In this document: piece by piece, positions 1 to 11,900 of the stretch | Layout of the letters: each line of letters opens with the position of its first letter | How positions within the stretch are numbered: the first letter of the stretch is position 1 | Origin: Zingiber officinale | Lineage: Eukaryota; Streptophyta; Magnoliopsida; Zingiberales; Zingiberaceae | Direction of reading: 5' to 3' | Length of the DNA stretch: 64,000 nucleotides | NCBI RefSeq assembly: GCF_018446385.1 | Contig: NC_055992.1 | Coordinates: 54,388,799 to 54,452,798 of the forward strand | Position numbers and translations under genes: made by a program | Notes under the pieces: generated by a model | Told to the model about the DNA's origin: nothing | Database searches by the model: none | The model's input: only the letters and a program-made list of their open reading frames with translations

Positions 1-846
1 AAACAAAAGAAAGATTTTAATTTTTTGTAAAAATTTTTCCTTATTTGTCTTAGGCAAGTATTATAAAAGAAGGAGAGGAGAGGCCTCATGAAGCATCAAT
101 TCTTATTCTCTTGCTTGTGCTCTCTCTTGTGGCCGACCCTTTCCCTTTCCCTTTCCTCTTGATCTCTTTTGTTCCTTGGTGGTGGTTGTGGCTGAATCTT
201 AGAGAAGGAGGAGGAGCTTTTGGGTGGTGTTCATCTTGGAGGATCGTCGCCCACATGACGTCCAAGAGAAGGCGAGGAATACGGCAGAAGATCAAGAGGT
301 CGTTGCATACAAAGAAAGGTATAACTAGTAATTATTTTCCGTATCATGCTAGTTTTTCTTTGTATGAATTCCAAACACAAGAGGCATATGATTCTAGATT
401 TTCGGATTTGTAATTCAAAGTTATGTTTCTTTTATTTTATTTTGATCTTGTGATTTGATTGTTCTTTTTCGTTAAACCTAGAGTTATATAAGGAAATTAA
501 ATATTAGATTTCTTTAAAAGGCTTTGTCTAGACGGTGGTGGATGATCTCATACCCAAGAAGGATTAGTGTCTCACCATGCAGTCCTGGAAGTCAATTTTG
601 AAAATTAATATTTAATTGAATTTATAACATAGGTGGATTTGGATCAATAATGTTAAGTATCGTTTGCGATCCAAGTCTAACCCATTAAGAATAGATAAGT
701 TAAATTTGGAATCAATAATGTTAAGTTTCATTTGCGATTCCTAATTTAATTTCTAAAGAAGACAATAGGTTATTAGAAAATGTTCGACACTTGCATAAAA
801 TTTTTCTACAGTGAAACCGGTACGATCTTTCTAAGACCAACCAACA
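1..846 (+). mobile_element. 3' part of a copia-type LTR, truncated by the window edge
   Basis: A TATA-like box (attataaaag, about 59-69) is followed by a pyrimidine-rich R/U5-like stretch and a purine-rich leader. The segment ends at ...ccaacca-aca near 846, the CA end expected of an LTR. No tRNA primer-binding site follows, so it is a solo or truncated LTR. The open frame at 111-413 lies inside it, looks like no known protein and is not called as a gene. Assignment to Ty1/copia rests on overall LTR style and is moderate. Confidence 0.55.
638..741 (+). repeat. Pair of about 35-bp direct repeats in LTR U5
   Basis: The segments near 638-673 and 706-741 share the core aataatgttaagt followed by a 'ttgcgat' end, spaced 68 bp apart. 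The copies are imperfect. They lie inside the LTR fragment and probably reflect its original internal structure. Confidence 0.7.
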
Positions 847-1980
847 AAGCCATCGAGCCACCAACACATTGGTCACGTTAAGTCTCCATGTCTATCAGCA
901 TCAAGTGCACTATTTCATACATATTTTAGATCCAAGATGATACTTGAACCATCAAACCATGATCTTTCCTGATTATAAGGGCATGATTACATCAACAAAA
1001 CTTTCCTAAGTAAAAGAATTTCTTCAATTTTACTTCTGCTATTCCAATTAAATAGGACATTAAGAAAAAGCGGAGAATCTCTCATCGGTCTCATTGTTTC
1101 ATTTTTAGTCTAATTATTATTTGATTTATAAAACTTTGATTTGTTTTGCTCTTATTGTAAGCAGAGTTTTGTAATTGATTTTTCTGCCTCCGGAAAGGAG
1201 AAAAGATAGTAGAATTTGATAGGTGACTTACTTTATGAGTCCATAATGCATGGATTAAAAGTTGAAGTTTCGGATTATGTAAATCATGTTGTGTAATTAG
1301 CACATACTTTTCTTATTTATATTTTTCCGCAGTTAACTTATTTGTTTATTTGAGCTTGCAAAAATATTTACAGTTTATCTTTATCGTCAAACATTATTTC
1401 ACTTCTAGCTTCCTGATTCATCAAGGGGATCCATCCTAACACTAGGCAATTTGAACCGAGGTGTATTTTGATAGCTCAATCTGAATTATGTTAAAAGTTA
1501 GGCACTCAACTTAATAAATTTCCAAATAAAAAATAAAAAATTATGACGAAATGATTTAACAAAGGTAAAGGCAGATCATTTATTTCTTCGCCATCCAATT
1601 CCCAGGTGGAGGTGGAGGTGGAGGTGATCAATTCGAAGATTGCGTTCCTGTCCACATAAGCTCATCTCCCGGTCATCCTTCAGCCAACTCCTCCCGTGGA
1701 GGCTGCGGCCGCCTAAGCTGACCCCACAAAAACCTCACCCATCTTATTTTAATATATAAAGCTCTTCTGGGTTCTGGCATTAAACAATGCGCGCAAGCAT
1801 TGGTCACAAGCTTGTCCACGTAACGTCCATCTTCTTCTTACTGCTATTCCAATAATATCTTCTCCCCTCGCGTTCCTCCAACCTCTGGCTGTCCATGAAA
1901 CTATTCTTCTTTTTTAATATTTTCTAGTGCATATGTCCATCAGAATATATAGTCTTTAATACACTAATGAATAAGTGTTG
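847..1980. other. Intergenic region upstream of the SPA gene
   Basis: No coding potential or recognisable mobile element was found. The stretch runs from the LTR end to the likely promoter of the SPA gene. AT-rich TATA-like candidates occur near 1747-1760 and 1940-1955, but no transcription start can be fixed from sequence alone. Confidence 0.5.
1604..1626 (+). repeat. AGGTGG microsatellite
   Basis: Nearly four perfect copies of the hexamer AGGTGG lie in the presumed promoter of the SPA gene. The tract is short enough that it may be polymorphic. Confidence 0.85.
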
Positions 1981-2934
1981 ACACCGGGCGAGGTAGCTAC
2001 TGCCGATAGAAAAATCTTGAGATGCTGCTATGGAATAACTAATCAGTATTTGGTACTCGTATAGAGTCGAAAGCCTCGAGGGCCTCGGAGTTTCCCTTCA
2101 AGGTAAGCTCTTCAATGATCCTTATTTCCTCCTTTGGAATGTTCAATGTTTTGTTTTTTTTCTTTTTTTGTTAAATGCATTTTTATCTCTACTTCTGCTC
2201 TTCTGGACAAATATATCTGTGTTGCGGCTGTTCATTAGTAGTTGTTGATGCAGATTTGCCAACCAGCTTGCAGCATTTTTACTATTCCAAGAAAAGGGTT
2301 GGATTTTGCTTCTTTCTTAAGTTTCTGAAGGCTTAGGTTTCCCTGTTTTCTTCTCCATTTTACTGGAAACAATTTTAAGATTTATCCAATCTCTAGGTTC
2401 TGCGCCATCTCTACGATTTGCACGACCTATGGATCCAATGATCTGCATTATTCATGTGAATCGAGTGGATTTGCTTACGCTGTGACGATACACATCGTTT
2501 GGACATCTTATATATAGTTTCATATATATATGATTCACTTGGTAACCTTGCTTTCCTTGATTGTGCAATAATGTCTCCCTCGGTTTTGATTCACAAGGAC
2601 AACTTTATAACCTTCGTCTCTCTCTTCTAATTATACTTGCAATTTTCATTCATTCTTTAGATTCGAAAATAGTCCGTATATGATTCACTATATATAGCTT
2701 GTCTCTCGACCTGTGATTTCTTGTATTCTTTGGTCTGCCTGCGATGAATGTATATGAAAATGGTGTGAACATTTTATGATCTTGTTATGTTCTCTTTTAG
2801 GTCCATGGACACGTAGCTGTGTGTTAATTTTCTCTTGGGAGAGGAAAATTGCTTCTTGCTTTGGATGAGGCTTTGGCGCCTTTAGAGAGCCTGTTGGCTC
2901 AAGTCTTTTGATTCAGAATAATACATTGTGAATA
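1981..2934 (+). promoter_or_regulatory. SPA gene 5' leader with an intron and two small uORFs
   Basis: A good 5' splice site (ag|gtaagc, exon end 2102) and a polypyrimidine-tract 3' site (tctcttttag, ending 2800) define a likely 698-bp leader intron at 2103-2800. In the second leader exon two upstream ATGs precede the main start: a 3-codon uORF at 2805-2816 and a 6-codon uORF at 2865-2885. Both stop before the main ATG at 2935. The transcription start is unknown. The intron is inferred from splice consensus only. Confidence 0.6.
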
Positions 2935-5900
2935 ATGGAGGCCATAACGGATATTAATGATGCTGTGGGTGGTCTAGAAGTCGATCACCTAAAGTTCAAA
3001 GAGATGGAACATCTAGAGGAGCAAACTCAAAGTTACAATGTTATGGAAGTTTCTGCTCCAGCAACTATTGAGCACATTTCTTCTGTATGCTATACTGAGC
3101 TCAACTCAGAACTGTTTGTTGGTCAGAGTGCATACTTTGGTTCCAAACCACAATTTGAGCATGAAGCATTATATACAAAACCTTCAAAAGATCCTGTCAC
3201 AGAATTGACCCTGAGAAATTTCAAGAGGCCGTACCTGTCTGCCGATGATCAGACAGACAGTGACAAGGATTTGCAACTGAGGAAGGGCCTGGAAGAGGGT
3301 ACAGGAAAGATTGTTTTGAGGCCAAAATATTTGCTACATGAAGATTCATCGAACGAAATCGATATTGGTACTCCGTTCCTGCCCCAAACAAACACCCAGA
3401 AGCTTTACTTAAGCAGTCAGTTTGATCAAAATCTTTCACAATTATGTGATTGTTCAACTCAAAATGAGAAATATATTGCTTCAGGCAATGCAGATATGCA
3501 CTGTACTAGTCCTTCACAAGCTAATGGCTTGGATGACACTGGATCACAACTCTTCTCAGTCATGAATGGCTTGAAACGAAAGGATATTGAACTCAGCTGC
3601 CATGATGATAACAAATTTCACAAATGTGCATATAAAAGTGGACAATTTACTCATTTTAAAGCTGATAGTGCATCTCCATCAGCTACAATCAACAACAAGT
3701 TATCTGGGATTCCTACTAAAGGAATCAGCATAAGAAGTTTTCTTAAACCTAAAAACAAACTAAGTGAAGTTGAAAAACTACACATCTTTAAGCTGATTGT
3801 GGATCTAGTCAGTAATTTGCATTCTCAAGGATTCATTCTAAAGCATTTACGGCCATCTCATTTTATTATTTTTCCTACAAAACAAGTTAAATATGTTGGT
3901 CCTCTTATTGACAAAGGTCAACGGGAATCATTATTTGGCAAAACAGAGTTGGATGGGGATTGTTTGGAAAACACTTGGAAGAGGAGAAGGAGCATATTAG
4001 GAAAAAGAAATGCTGCTGAAGCTTCAACTAAGAAATTAGTTTTTTCAAGACATTCTGGTGTCCTGAAAGAAGAACTAAGCAAAGATTTTGACAAACAATC
4101 GTCTAATGTTGAAAGTTGCTGCGAAATTTGTGACAGACTTCTAGTAAATGTTTCACGCATGCTCCAAACCTCTCTTGTAATCCTTGGGCTCTCTTCTGGT
4201 GGCCAGAATACAATCTCTGAAGTTCTGAAGTTGGAGGAGAGGTGGTATGTTAGTCCTGAAGAACTAAATGAGGGTTTATACTCTTCTTCATCCAACGTCT
4301 ATAGTCTTGGGGTTCTTCTGTTTGAGGTAAGAATTCTTTCTAGAAAATCAAACATGGTATTCTTTATTTGTCAATCATGGGTCAAATGACTTACTAGATT
4401 CAGTGAATGTAGAGTGGATCAGAATAGTGTTTCTATGGTTGTAGATAACGTGTCGAGCATACTAAGATCATACATGATGTCAACTGCAGTAAACCTTTAC
4501 ATCTTAACTAACTTTTAACTATCAATTTTTGGCATATTTCTTGCAGAATTTTTGTAGTAGAGGGCATACATGAGTTTTTATCCAAATATTTTTGCATTCA
4601 GGGCGTGGTCCTCTTCTCCTGTAACATGTTTAAATTGCTTTTCAACACTAAATTTCTCAATAGTCAAATCTATCCAAAGTATGACAAGTGAACAGTAGAT
4701 CAATCTCAGCCTCCCACTAAGATTTAACTTTTTGCTCATCTCCTTAAGGTGCTAACCAATGCAATAATTTTCTAGCTCTTTTGTCATTTTGAATCTCGCG
4801 AAGTCCATTTTGCGGCAATGTTAAATCTACGCCATCGGATTCTTCCTCCAAATTTTCTATCAAAACAACCTAAGGAATCTGGAATATGCCTATGGATGCT
4901 CCATCCAGATCCTTCTTCACGGCCAAAAACAAGGTAATCTTGCATTTAATATTTTGGTTTATATTTAGTTGCACATTCCTGAATGTTGTTAAATTAAGTG
5001 TAGTCTTTTTATTTGGATTACATTGTCCATTTTCAGGAGATGCCCTTCTTTGCTTTATTTATTAATTTTGGTAATGATATAGGAGACTGTTATGACTAGA
5101 AACATTGAACAAGACAAAACATAATAGGACTGTGTTTAATCGTGCTTGACCATGGACAATAGAGAGCTGACTAATCTCAGTAGTCTTGTCCCTAGCTAAG
5201 TGGCCTGCAAAGATTTTTGGATGGTCTGTGAGCCTTATGATAGAAAATGTCCAAGGAACTAGCACGTTGACAATAAAATCCCTATTGTTTCTTGTTTTAA
5301 AGGAAAATTTCAACTCTCTCATTCTTCATTAGTTCAATGTATATAAATAAAGTAAAGCAGTTGCATGACAAATTATATTTTATATCTTTGGATTACAACT
5401 AATTAACATGAATTATATTTTGGAAACTTTAATATTACACAATACAAAAAATCACTCTGCTGATTCTATATTCATTTGAAATGACAGGAACCAATAACAC
5501 ACAAATTTCAAGTCCTAACAACTATTCTAGAATTTGGTAGAATAATATGGGAAATTTGCTCCAGAACATATTGTCTTGGAATTATAAGTGGAGAGTTTAA
5601 AATGCTTGAACTGTTCAATGCACATAGGTTCAGGCCTGCTAATTACTGAAATTCTCAAAATACAGCAAATTCTTATATAAAATCATCTTCCCATACTGAT
5701 GACTTTGCCTCTTTTAAATGGTCCATCTATTGGTATTTTTGTGGCACAAAAGGTTTTTTCCCATAATTGTTTGATTCATTATACATGAAGAATCTTTGGA
5801 GTAACATGCATGAAGAACTAGCTTGATGTCTTAAAAAAATTTGTTGGGTGAATGTTATCACACATTTATACATTCTCCAAATTTTACTCAAGCATTTTAA

Positions 5901-8900
5901 TCACAAGTTTGGGCAGGATAGAGGAAGTCCTAAAAATCTTTTTGCTTGAGTCGTTAATTCCAACTTAAGAAACTTGTGCCAACAAAATTTAAAATTTAAA
6001 ATATTATCAACTTTTTTGTTACAGTTAAGAGCTTTTTGTTTTGTGTGGATGACAGGGATATTCTGAACTGTAATGTATTTTGTAAAGATAGAGAATTGTC
6101 AACTGCAGAACAATTATCTTCAACTATTGATTATGAACATTCAGAAGCAGATTTGTTGTTGCACTTTCTATCTACATTAAGAAAACACAAAGAGTTGCAG
6201 ATAGACAAGTTGATGGAAAACCTTGGTTCCATAGAAGAAGACATTAGAGATACAAAAAAGAGACACTTCTCAAATGAACATATGTCCAGAGATATATTCT
6301 TGCAGGAAAATTCTACTGGTATGTCAGGTTTCTATGCTTGCAAAGAACCACTACCTCAGGATTTGGGATCTGAATTTTCGGTTGTTAATACAGATGCAAG
6401 GACATTAATGAATAACTTTGAAAGTCTTGAAAGTGCATACTTTTCCATGAGATCCAAATCTTCAGAAATTGATATTGACTTGGCACTACGTCAAGACATA
6501 AACATTCTGAAGGCCCCAAATGAGTTGTATACATTTGGAAATAACACAAAACTTTCTTATATGAAGGATGAATCCTCCAATCAACGAGGATTGTTCTTTG
6601 AAGGCTTATGCAAGTATGCTTGCTACAAAAAATTTGTAGTTCGTGGTAGTTTAAGAAATCCAGATATCCTCAACTCTGCAAATGTGATCTGCTCCTTGAG
6701 CTTTGACAAAAATGAAGAATATTTTGCTGCTGCTGGAGCATCAAAGAAAATCAAAGTATTCGAGTTTGATGCATTTCAAAATTATACTCTTGACATTAAC
6801 TACCCAGTGCTAGAGATGTCAAGTAAATCTAAACTCAGCTGCCTTTGTTGGAACAGATACATCAGGAACTATTTAGCTTCAACAGATTATGATGGAGTCG
6901 TTCAGGTGAATATTTCATGTGTTTTCTCCTTTAGTTTATATTGTTGCTTCCGTTTTGCAGAGCATCTGTAGGAAATACTTAATATTGGTCTCCATAGATT
7001 GACAAGCTACAAGATGGATCCAATACAAGTTGGATCCAACTTTATCAACTAAGTATTTTCTTGCTATTCATTTTCTGCATATTTCTGTAATCCTGACCAC
7101 TAAAAATAATAGAATAGTGTCCCTTTTCCTTTTTCTTTTACTCGTATCCTGGTCCAACATTGCTAAAATTTTCTTAATGACTATTTATTATTAAATCAAT
7201 ATATTCTAACTCTTGTGTGAATTTTTCTAGGATCATTTTTAATTCATCTACTTGTGATTTCAAGTTTAGTATCTTTTTCATGTTAATTAATTTCAAAATC
7301 ATGCATTTTAAATCAAGGAATTTTGACCCATGTGACCCTTCATGAAGTTTGATTGACTTCTCTCATAGCTCTTTTGTGCTTTTAAAAGTATCAAGTTAGT
7401 TCAATTATTCCAATAAGAGTCCATATTGAAGTGTGATTGTATCTTTCACATTTTCTTATTCTTCCTTTTCTATTTTGTCACTCCATTTGTTGAAGTCAAT
7501 GGGATCTCCAAATTTATTGATGAGAGCCTTGGATCCTTTCTTGGTGATGATCCAATTCTTGAACTCTATTATCCATATGACTTTTCCAATAAGAAAATTT
7601 TACCTCGTCGAAAAACGGGATTGTGTGGTGTTGAATCCCTATTGCATATATAAGTTTTAAGTAGTCTCTATTGGCAATTAGTCCTTCAAGAGTGGTCGGG
7701 CTTTGATACCAAATATAGAGCATTTTCTTCTTAAGTTAATGGTTCGGTAGGCGGTGAGTCCTTCTAGCGCAAACATATGTGATAGAGGAAGTAGGATAGA
7801 CATTAATAAAGTTAGCAATGCTAATTTGATTTTGTTTTAGTGTCGTTCAGAATCCTAAGTTCCTTCTTCACAGCCTATGGACTCGAAAGGTGAGTCACCC
7901 CTCAAAGAACCACTGTAATTTCTACTCACTATAGGCAGAAAAACCTCAGAGAAAAGCTTTTACTATAAGATAAAAACAGTAAAGCAAAGAAAAGTTTGTC
8001 TAAAGAAAATAAAGCTTAAAGGTAAAGGCCTCAAGTCCAAGCAAAATAAAAATTATAAACTAAAGTAAAGACAATTTGAGAGCAGCAGGTAGTAGTAGCT
8101 TTCTTATTCTTGAACAAGCTCCCTTTGCTCTTCTTTTTATAGTCTTCAAAATGAACTTGCATAAGTTTCAACCATCTATTCTATTTAATTATAGTCTACT
8201 CAAATTATTACTTGTCGATTGAAACTTTGATCACAGAAGCCTTGTTTGTCAACTATTTTCTTAGTCGACTCAAATCCATCTCAATCGACTCAACACTTAA
8301 CAACCAACTCAACTAGATTAGGTCGCAAGCTTATCATTCGGGTGATCACGATTCTAGTTGACTAAAAAATATATCACTCAAATCTTAGTCAACTAAAGTG
8401 GATAAGATCCACTTGAACAATTTAATTTTTAAATTCTTACAGTATTTTAGTTGACTACATAGTCAACAAAAAACCAAGAGCAAGCTATTTTCAGTAGTCA
8501 ATTACTTAGTCAACTCAACTATAGTCAAATTCAATCAACTTAAGTTGAAACAAAGAGGTAAAATTTGTGAGCAAAATGTCTTTAGTCGACTCAACTATTC
8601 AAATGACTAAACCTTTGGTCAACTAAATTTTCTCGTCAACATCAATTACAATAAACATCCTACTTTTTTTATCGAGGAAATGCCTAAGTAAAAGACTGCC
8701 AAAATTCAAAATTACATATTTTTTTGTAATCTCTCACAACTCACATGCCAAGAGTACTTATCACGGGATCATCTTTCATTTTCTAGGAATCTAGTCTTTG
8801 AGACTTCTTGGTTTGTCAAGTACCACCCGATCAACCTTTACCTATTGTGGCTTCTCTTTTGTCAACCCCTATTGAACTTCTTCATGATCAACTCCTATTG

Positions 8901-11900
8901 AACTTCCTTATTTGGTCCGGTTGGGATCGGGATGGGTTGATTATGGGCGGAGAGCTCAGACAAATCAGCAGCACTTGCGGAATGAAAGGTCGACGGTGAG
9001 GAAAAGGTTGACTAACAGATTGGGATTGGGACGACCTTTAGATTATTGATGTTTTGTGCCCACAAGAAGAAGGTTAGAGGACCAAGGCAAACCTCAGTCA
9101 ATCAGACCATAGAGATAGGGAAGAGAATAACAAATAGACAAAATAGTGTATGCCTCTTCCCAAAAAGCGTCCCTCTTCATCTTCACCAAAGGACTCACCC
9201 CGTTGCAACTGGTGTCATTGTAATTATCGCGGTACAGAGACCCTCATGTATCCGGGGAACACAATCTATTAAGACTCGGGGTGCTTGACGCTCGAGAATC
9301 ATGGTGCTTAGGTGATCCAGCACTTGTGATCTAGCGATCCATGCTCTAGTGTTCGAGAATGCAATCCACTTGACATTCGATAGTCGACATGCGGTACTCG
9401 ACACTCGATGGTCAGGAGGCTGTACTCGACACTCAATAGTCGGCAGTACCGTGGTTCTGGATCACATCGTATGTCATACTACAATATCAAACATAATTAC
9501 CAAACCGCTCTATACTAGTATAGTATAGGGAATAACCCATTGTCTCTCCCAAGGAATGTAGTGACCAATGATAATCTTAGGATGAAATGTTATTGTATTG
9601 GGATTTAGGGTTTTTGATGTTGCAAATGGTGGTTTGTGTTGGAATTGAGTGCTAAGACTAATAAATGAAAGACATTTTTTATAATCTAATCTAGTTAAAC
9701 TACGATTGCAAGGAATTAAATGAAACATAAAGTAAAACATTCCTAGTCTAACCTAACTTACTTGCATCGAAATGAAGAACAAGAATTTAAAACTTTCAAC
9801 AAAATAATCATTGCACGAATTAAATGAATTGACATGCATTAACTGAATTGAAAGTAATGTAAAAGTGTAAGAGGAATTAAACCAAACACATTGCAAGTAT
9901 AAAAACTAAGCTAAGTTAAGCACTAAAGAAAGTGGAGCTCTCCCTCCGATCGGATGAATGGTTGATGCAGAATGAGCCTAGAATCTTGTAGCTCACTAAT
10001 GGAAATGGAAGCGCCTCTCCTAACTAGGACAAGGGCTTGTCAGTGGTGGATTCCAGCAATAAAGATGGGAGCACCTCTCCCAACTAGGACAAGGGCTTGA
10101 TGCGGACAAGTAGATGTAGAAGACCTCCATGCCTAAACCTTGGTTGGAGATGGACTTATGGAAGCTAAGAAGGTGGAAGACCTCCACACCCTCTTCTCTT
10201 CGCCAAGTGTGCGTTCTCTTATGAAAACCTTCCCAACCGGGGTGAGATGGAGGTGGAGGAGGAAGAAGATGACTCCCTTTTCCCTAGATCTCAATCTTTT
10301 CCCTTTATAAGAGTCATGACATAGCCGTGCCAAAAAGCATGACCAGACCATGTTTAGCTACTGAGGTGTTCTCCGAATTGAGCTTCAAGATGGGGCACGA
10401 CCAGGTCGTGTTCCCTACTATAATGTGCTTTGAGCTTTGGTTGATTTCTCTTTTGAGCCCCTGCAAAACAAGGTACACTCATATATTAGTAAAAATGCTA
10501 TTAATTAGAAAGGATTTGGATTAAAACTTAAAATAAACCCTTACTCATGAAATATTATATAAACACGGAATTAAGCACTCGAGCGGATTAAAAATGGCAA
10601 GTAGGAACACAAAATAATACGTTAAATCATAGGTTATCAGTACTCAGCACTCAGTAGTCGACAAACAATACTCGGCGCTCGGGAGTTTGGCACTCGGGCG
10701 CTCGCTTACACAAGCACTCGACCAATCGGGCGCTCGGTTACTCAAGCACTTAGCACTCGGGTAGTCGTTCAAAGCTTGCAACCCACTTGGGCTTAGGCAT
10801 TTGTTCATGGGAGTTTGGTGCTTGTGCACTCGAGTAGTCATTTGATGCTCGCAACCCACTCAAGCTCAAGCTGTTCGCAGCTCAGGCTTAGGGCTACAGC
10901 GTGGCTGGACTATGTAGGTGCCTCGGCATGGGCTAGATGTCGACAATATCATGAGTCCTCTCCTTCATGTCAATTCGAGGAATTGTAGCACGCGAGACTC
11001 AATTAGAGTGTTGAGGATAGTAGGATGCAGTAATGGTCCTTAGAGAAGTAGGCCACTAGAAGAACTAGAGGGCAAAAGACATTAATTATAATATGATTGA
11101 ACTTTATGAGAATACGCCGACCCTAGAGCCTAGTGAGTCAAGAGAGACAGCCGAGTCAATCCCTTTCGAGAAGGGGGGAGATGTAATCCATGTTGATCCC
11201 TTATGAGAAAAGGGGGAGAGGCTCCATCGGTGATTTTGTTTAGCCGGGAGAGGTAATCCATGTTGACCTATTTCAAGAAGGGGACGAGAGGCTCAATCCA
11301 TGACTATGTTGAGTCGGGAGAGATAATCTGCGTTGATCCCTTCCAAGAAAGGGGGGAGAGCCTCAATCCATGACTATGTTGAGTTGGAAGAGGTAAGCCG
11401 CATCGACCCCTTCTAAGAAGGGAGGAGAGACTCAGTTTGTGATTATGTTGAGTTAGGAGAGGTAATCTGCGTCGACTCCTTTTGAGAAGTGGGGGAGAGG
11501 CTTAATCCATGACTATGTTAAGTCGAGAGAGGTAACCCATGTCCCTTTCGAGGAGGGAGGCTCAATCCACGACTGTGTTGATTAAGAAGAGGTAATTCAC
11601 GTCAACCCCTTCGAGAAGGAGGAGAGACTCAATCCGCAACTATGTTAAGTTGGGAGAGGTAATCTGCATCGACCTCTTCTAAGAAGGGGGAGAGATTCAA
11701 TCCGCGACTATGTTGAGTTGGGAGAAGTAACTTGCGCTGACCTCTTCAGAGAAGGGGGGAGAGCTGATTTAAACCAAGATCTTCCTCAAGTGCGATAAGA
11801 TTGGAGGTGGAAAGCATTTCATGGACAACCAAGTTGTCTCCCCTTCATGTCCCAGAAAGAGATGGGAAATGCAAATTAATCGGGGTGTCAAGTTTGAAGT

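Noticed and set aside
111..413. 100-codon open frame near the window start
   Set aside because: It lies in the R/U5 part of a copia-type LTR, has low-complexity Phe/Pro/Trp sequence and no family resemblance.
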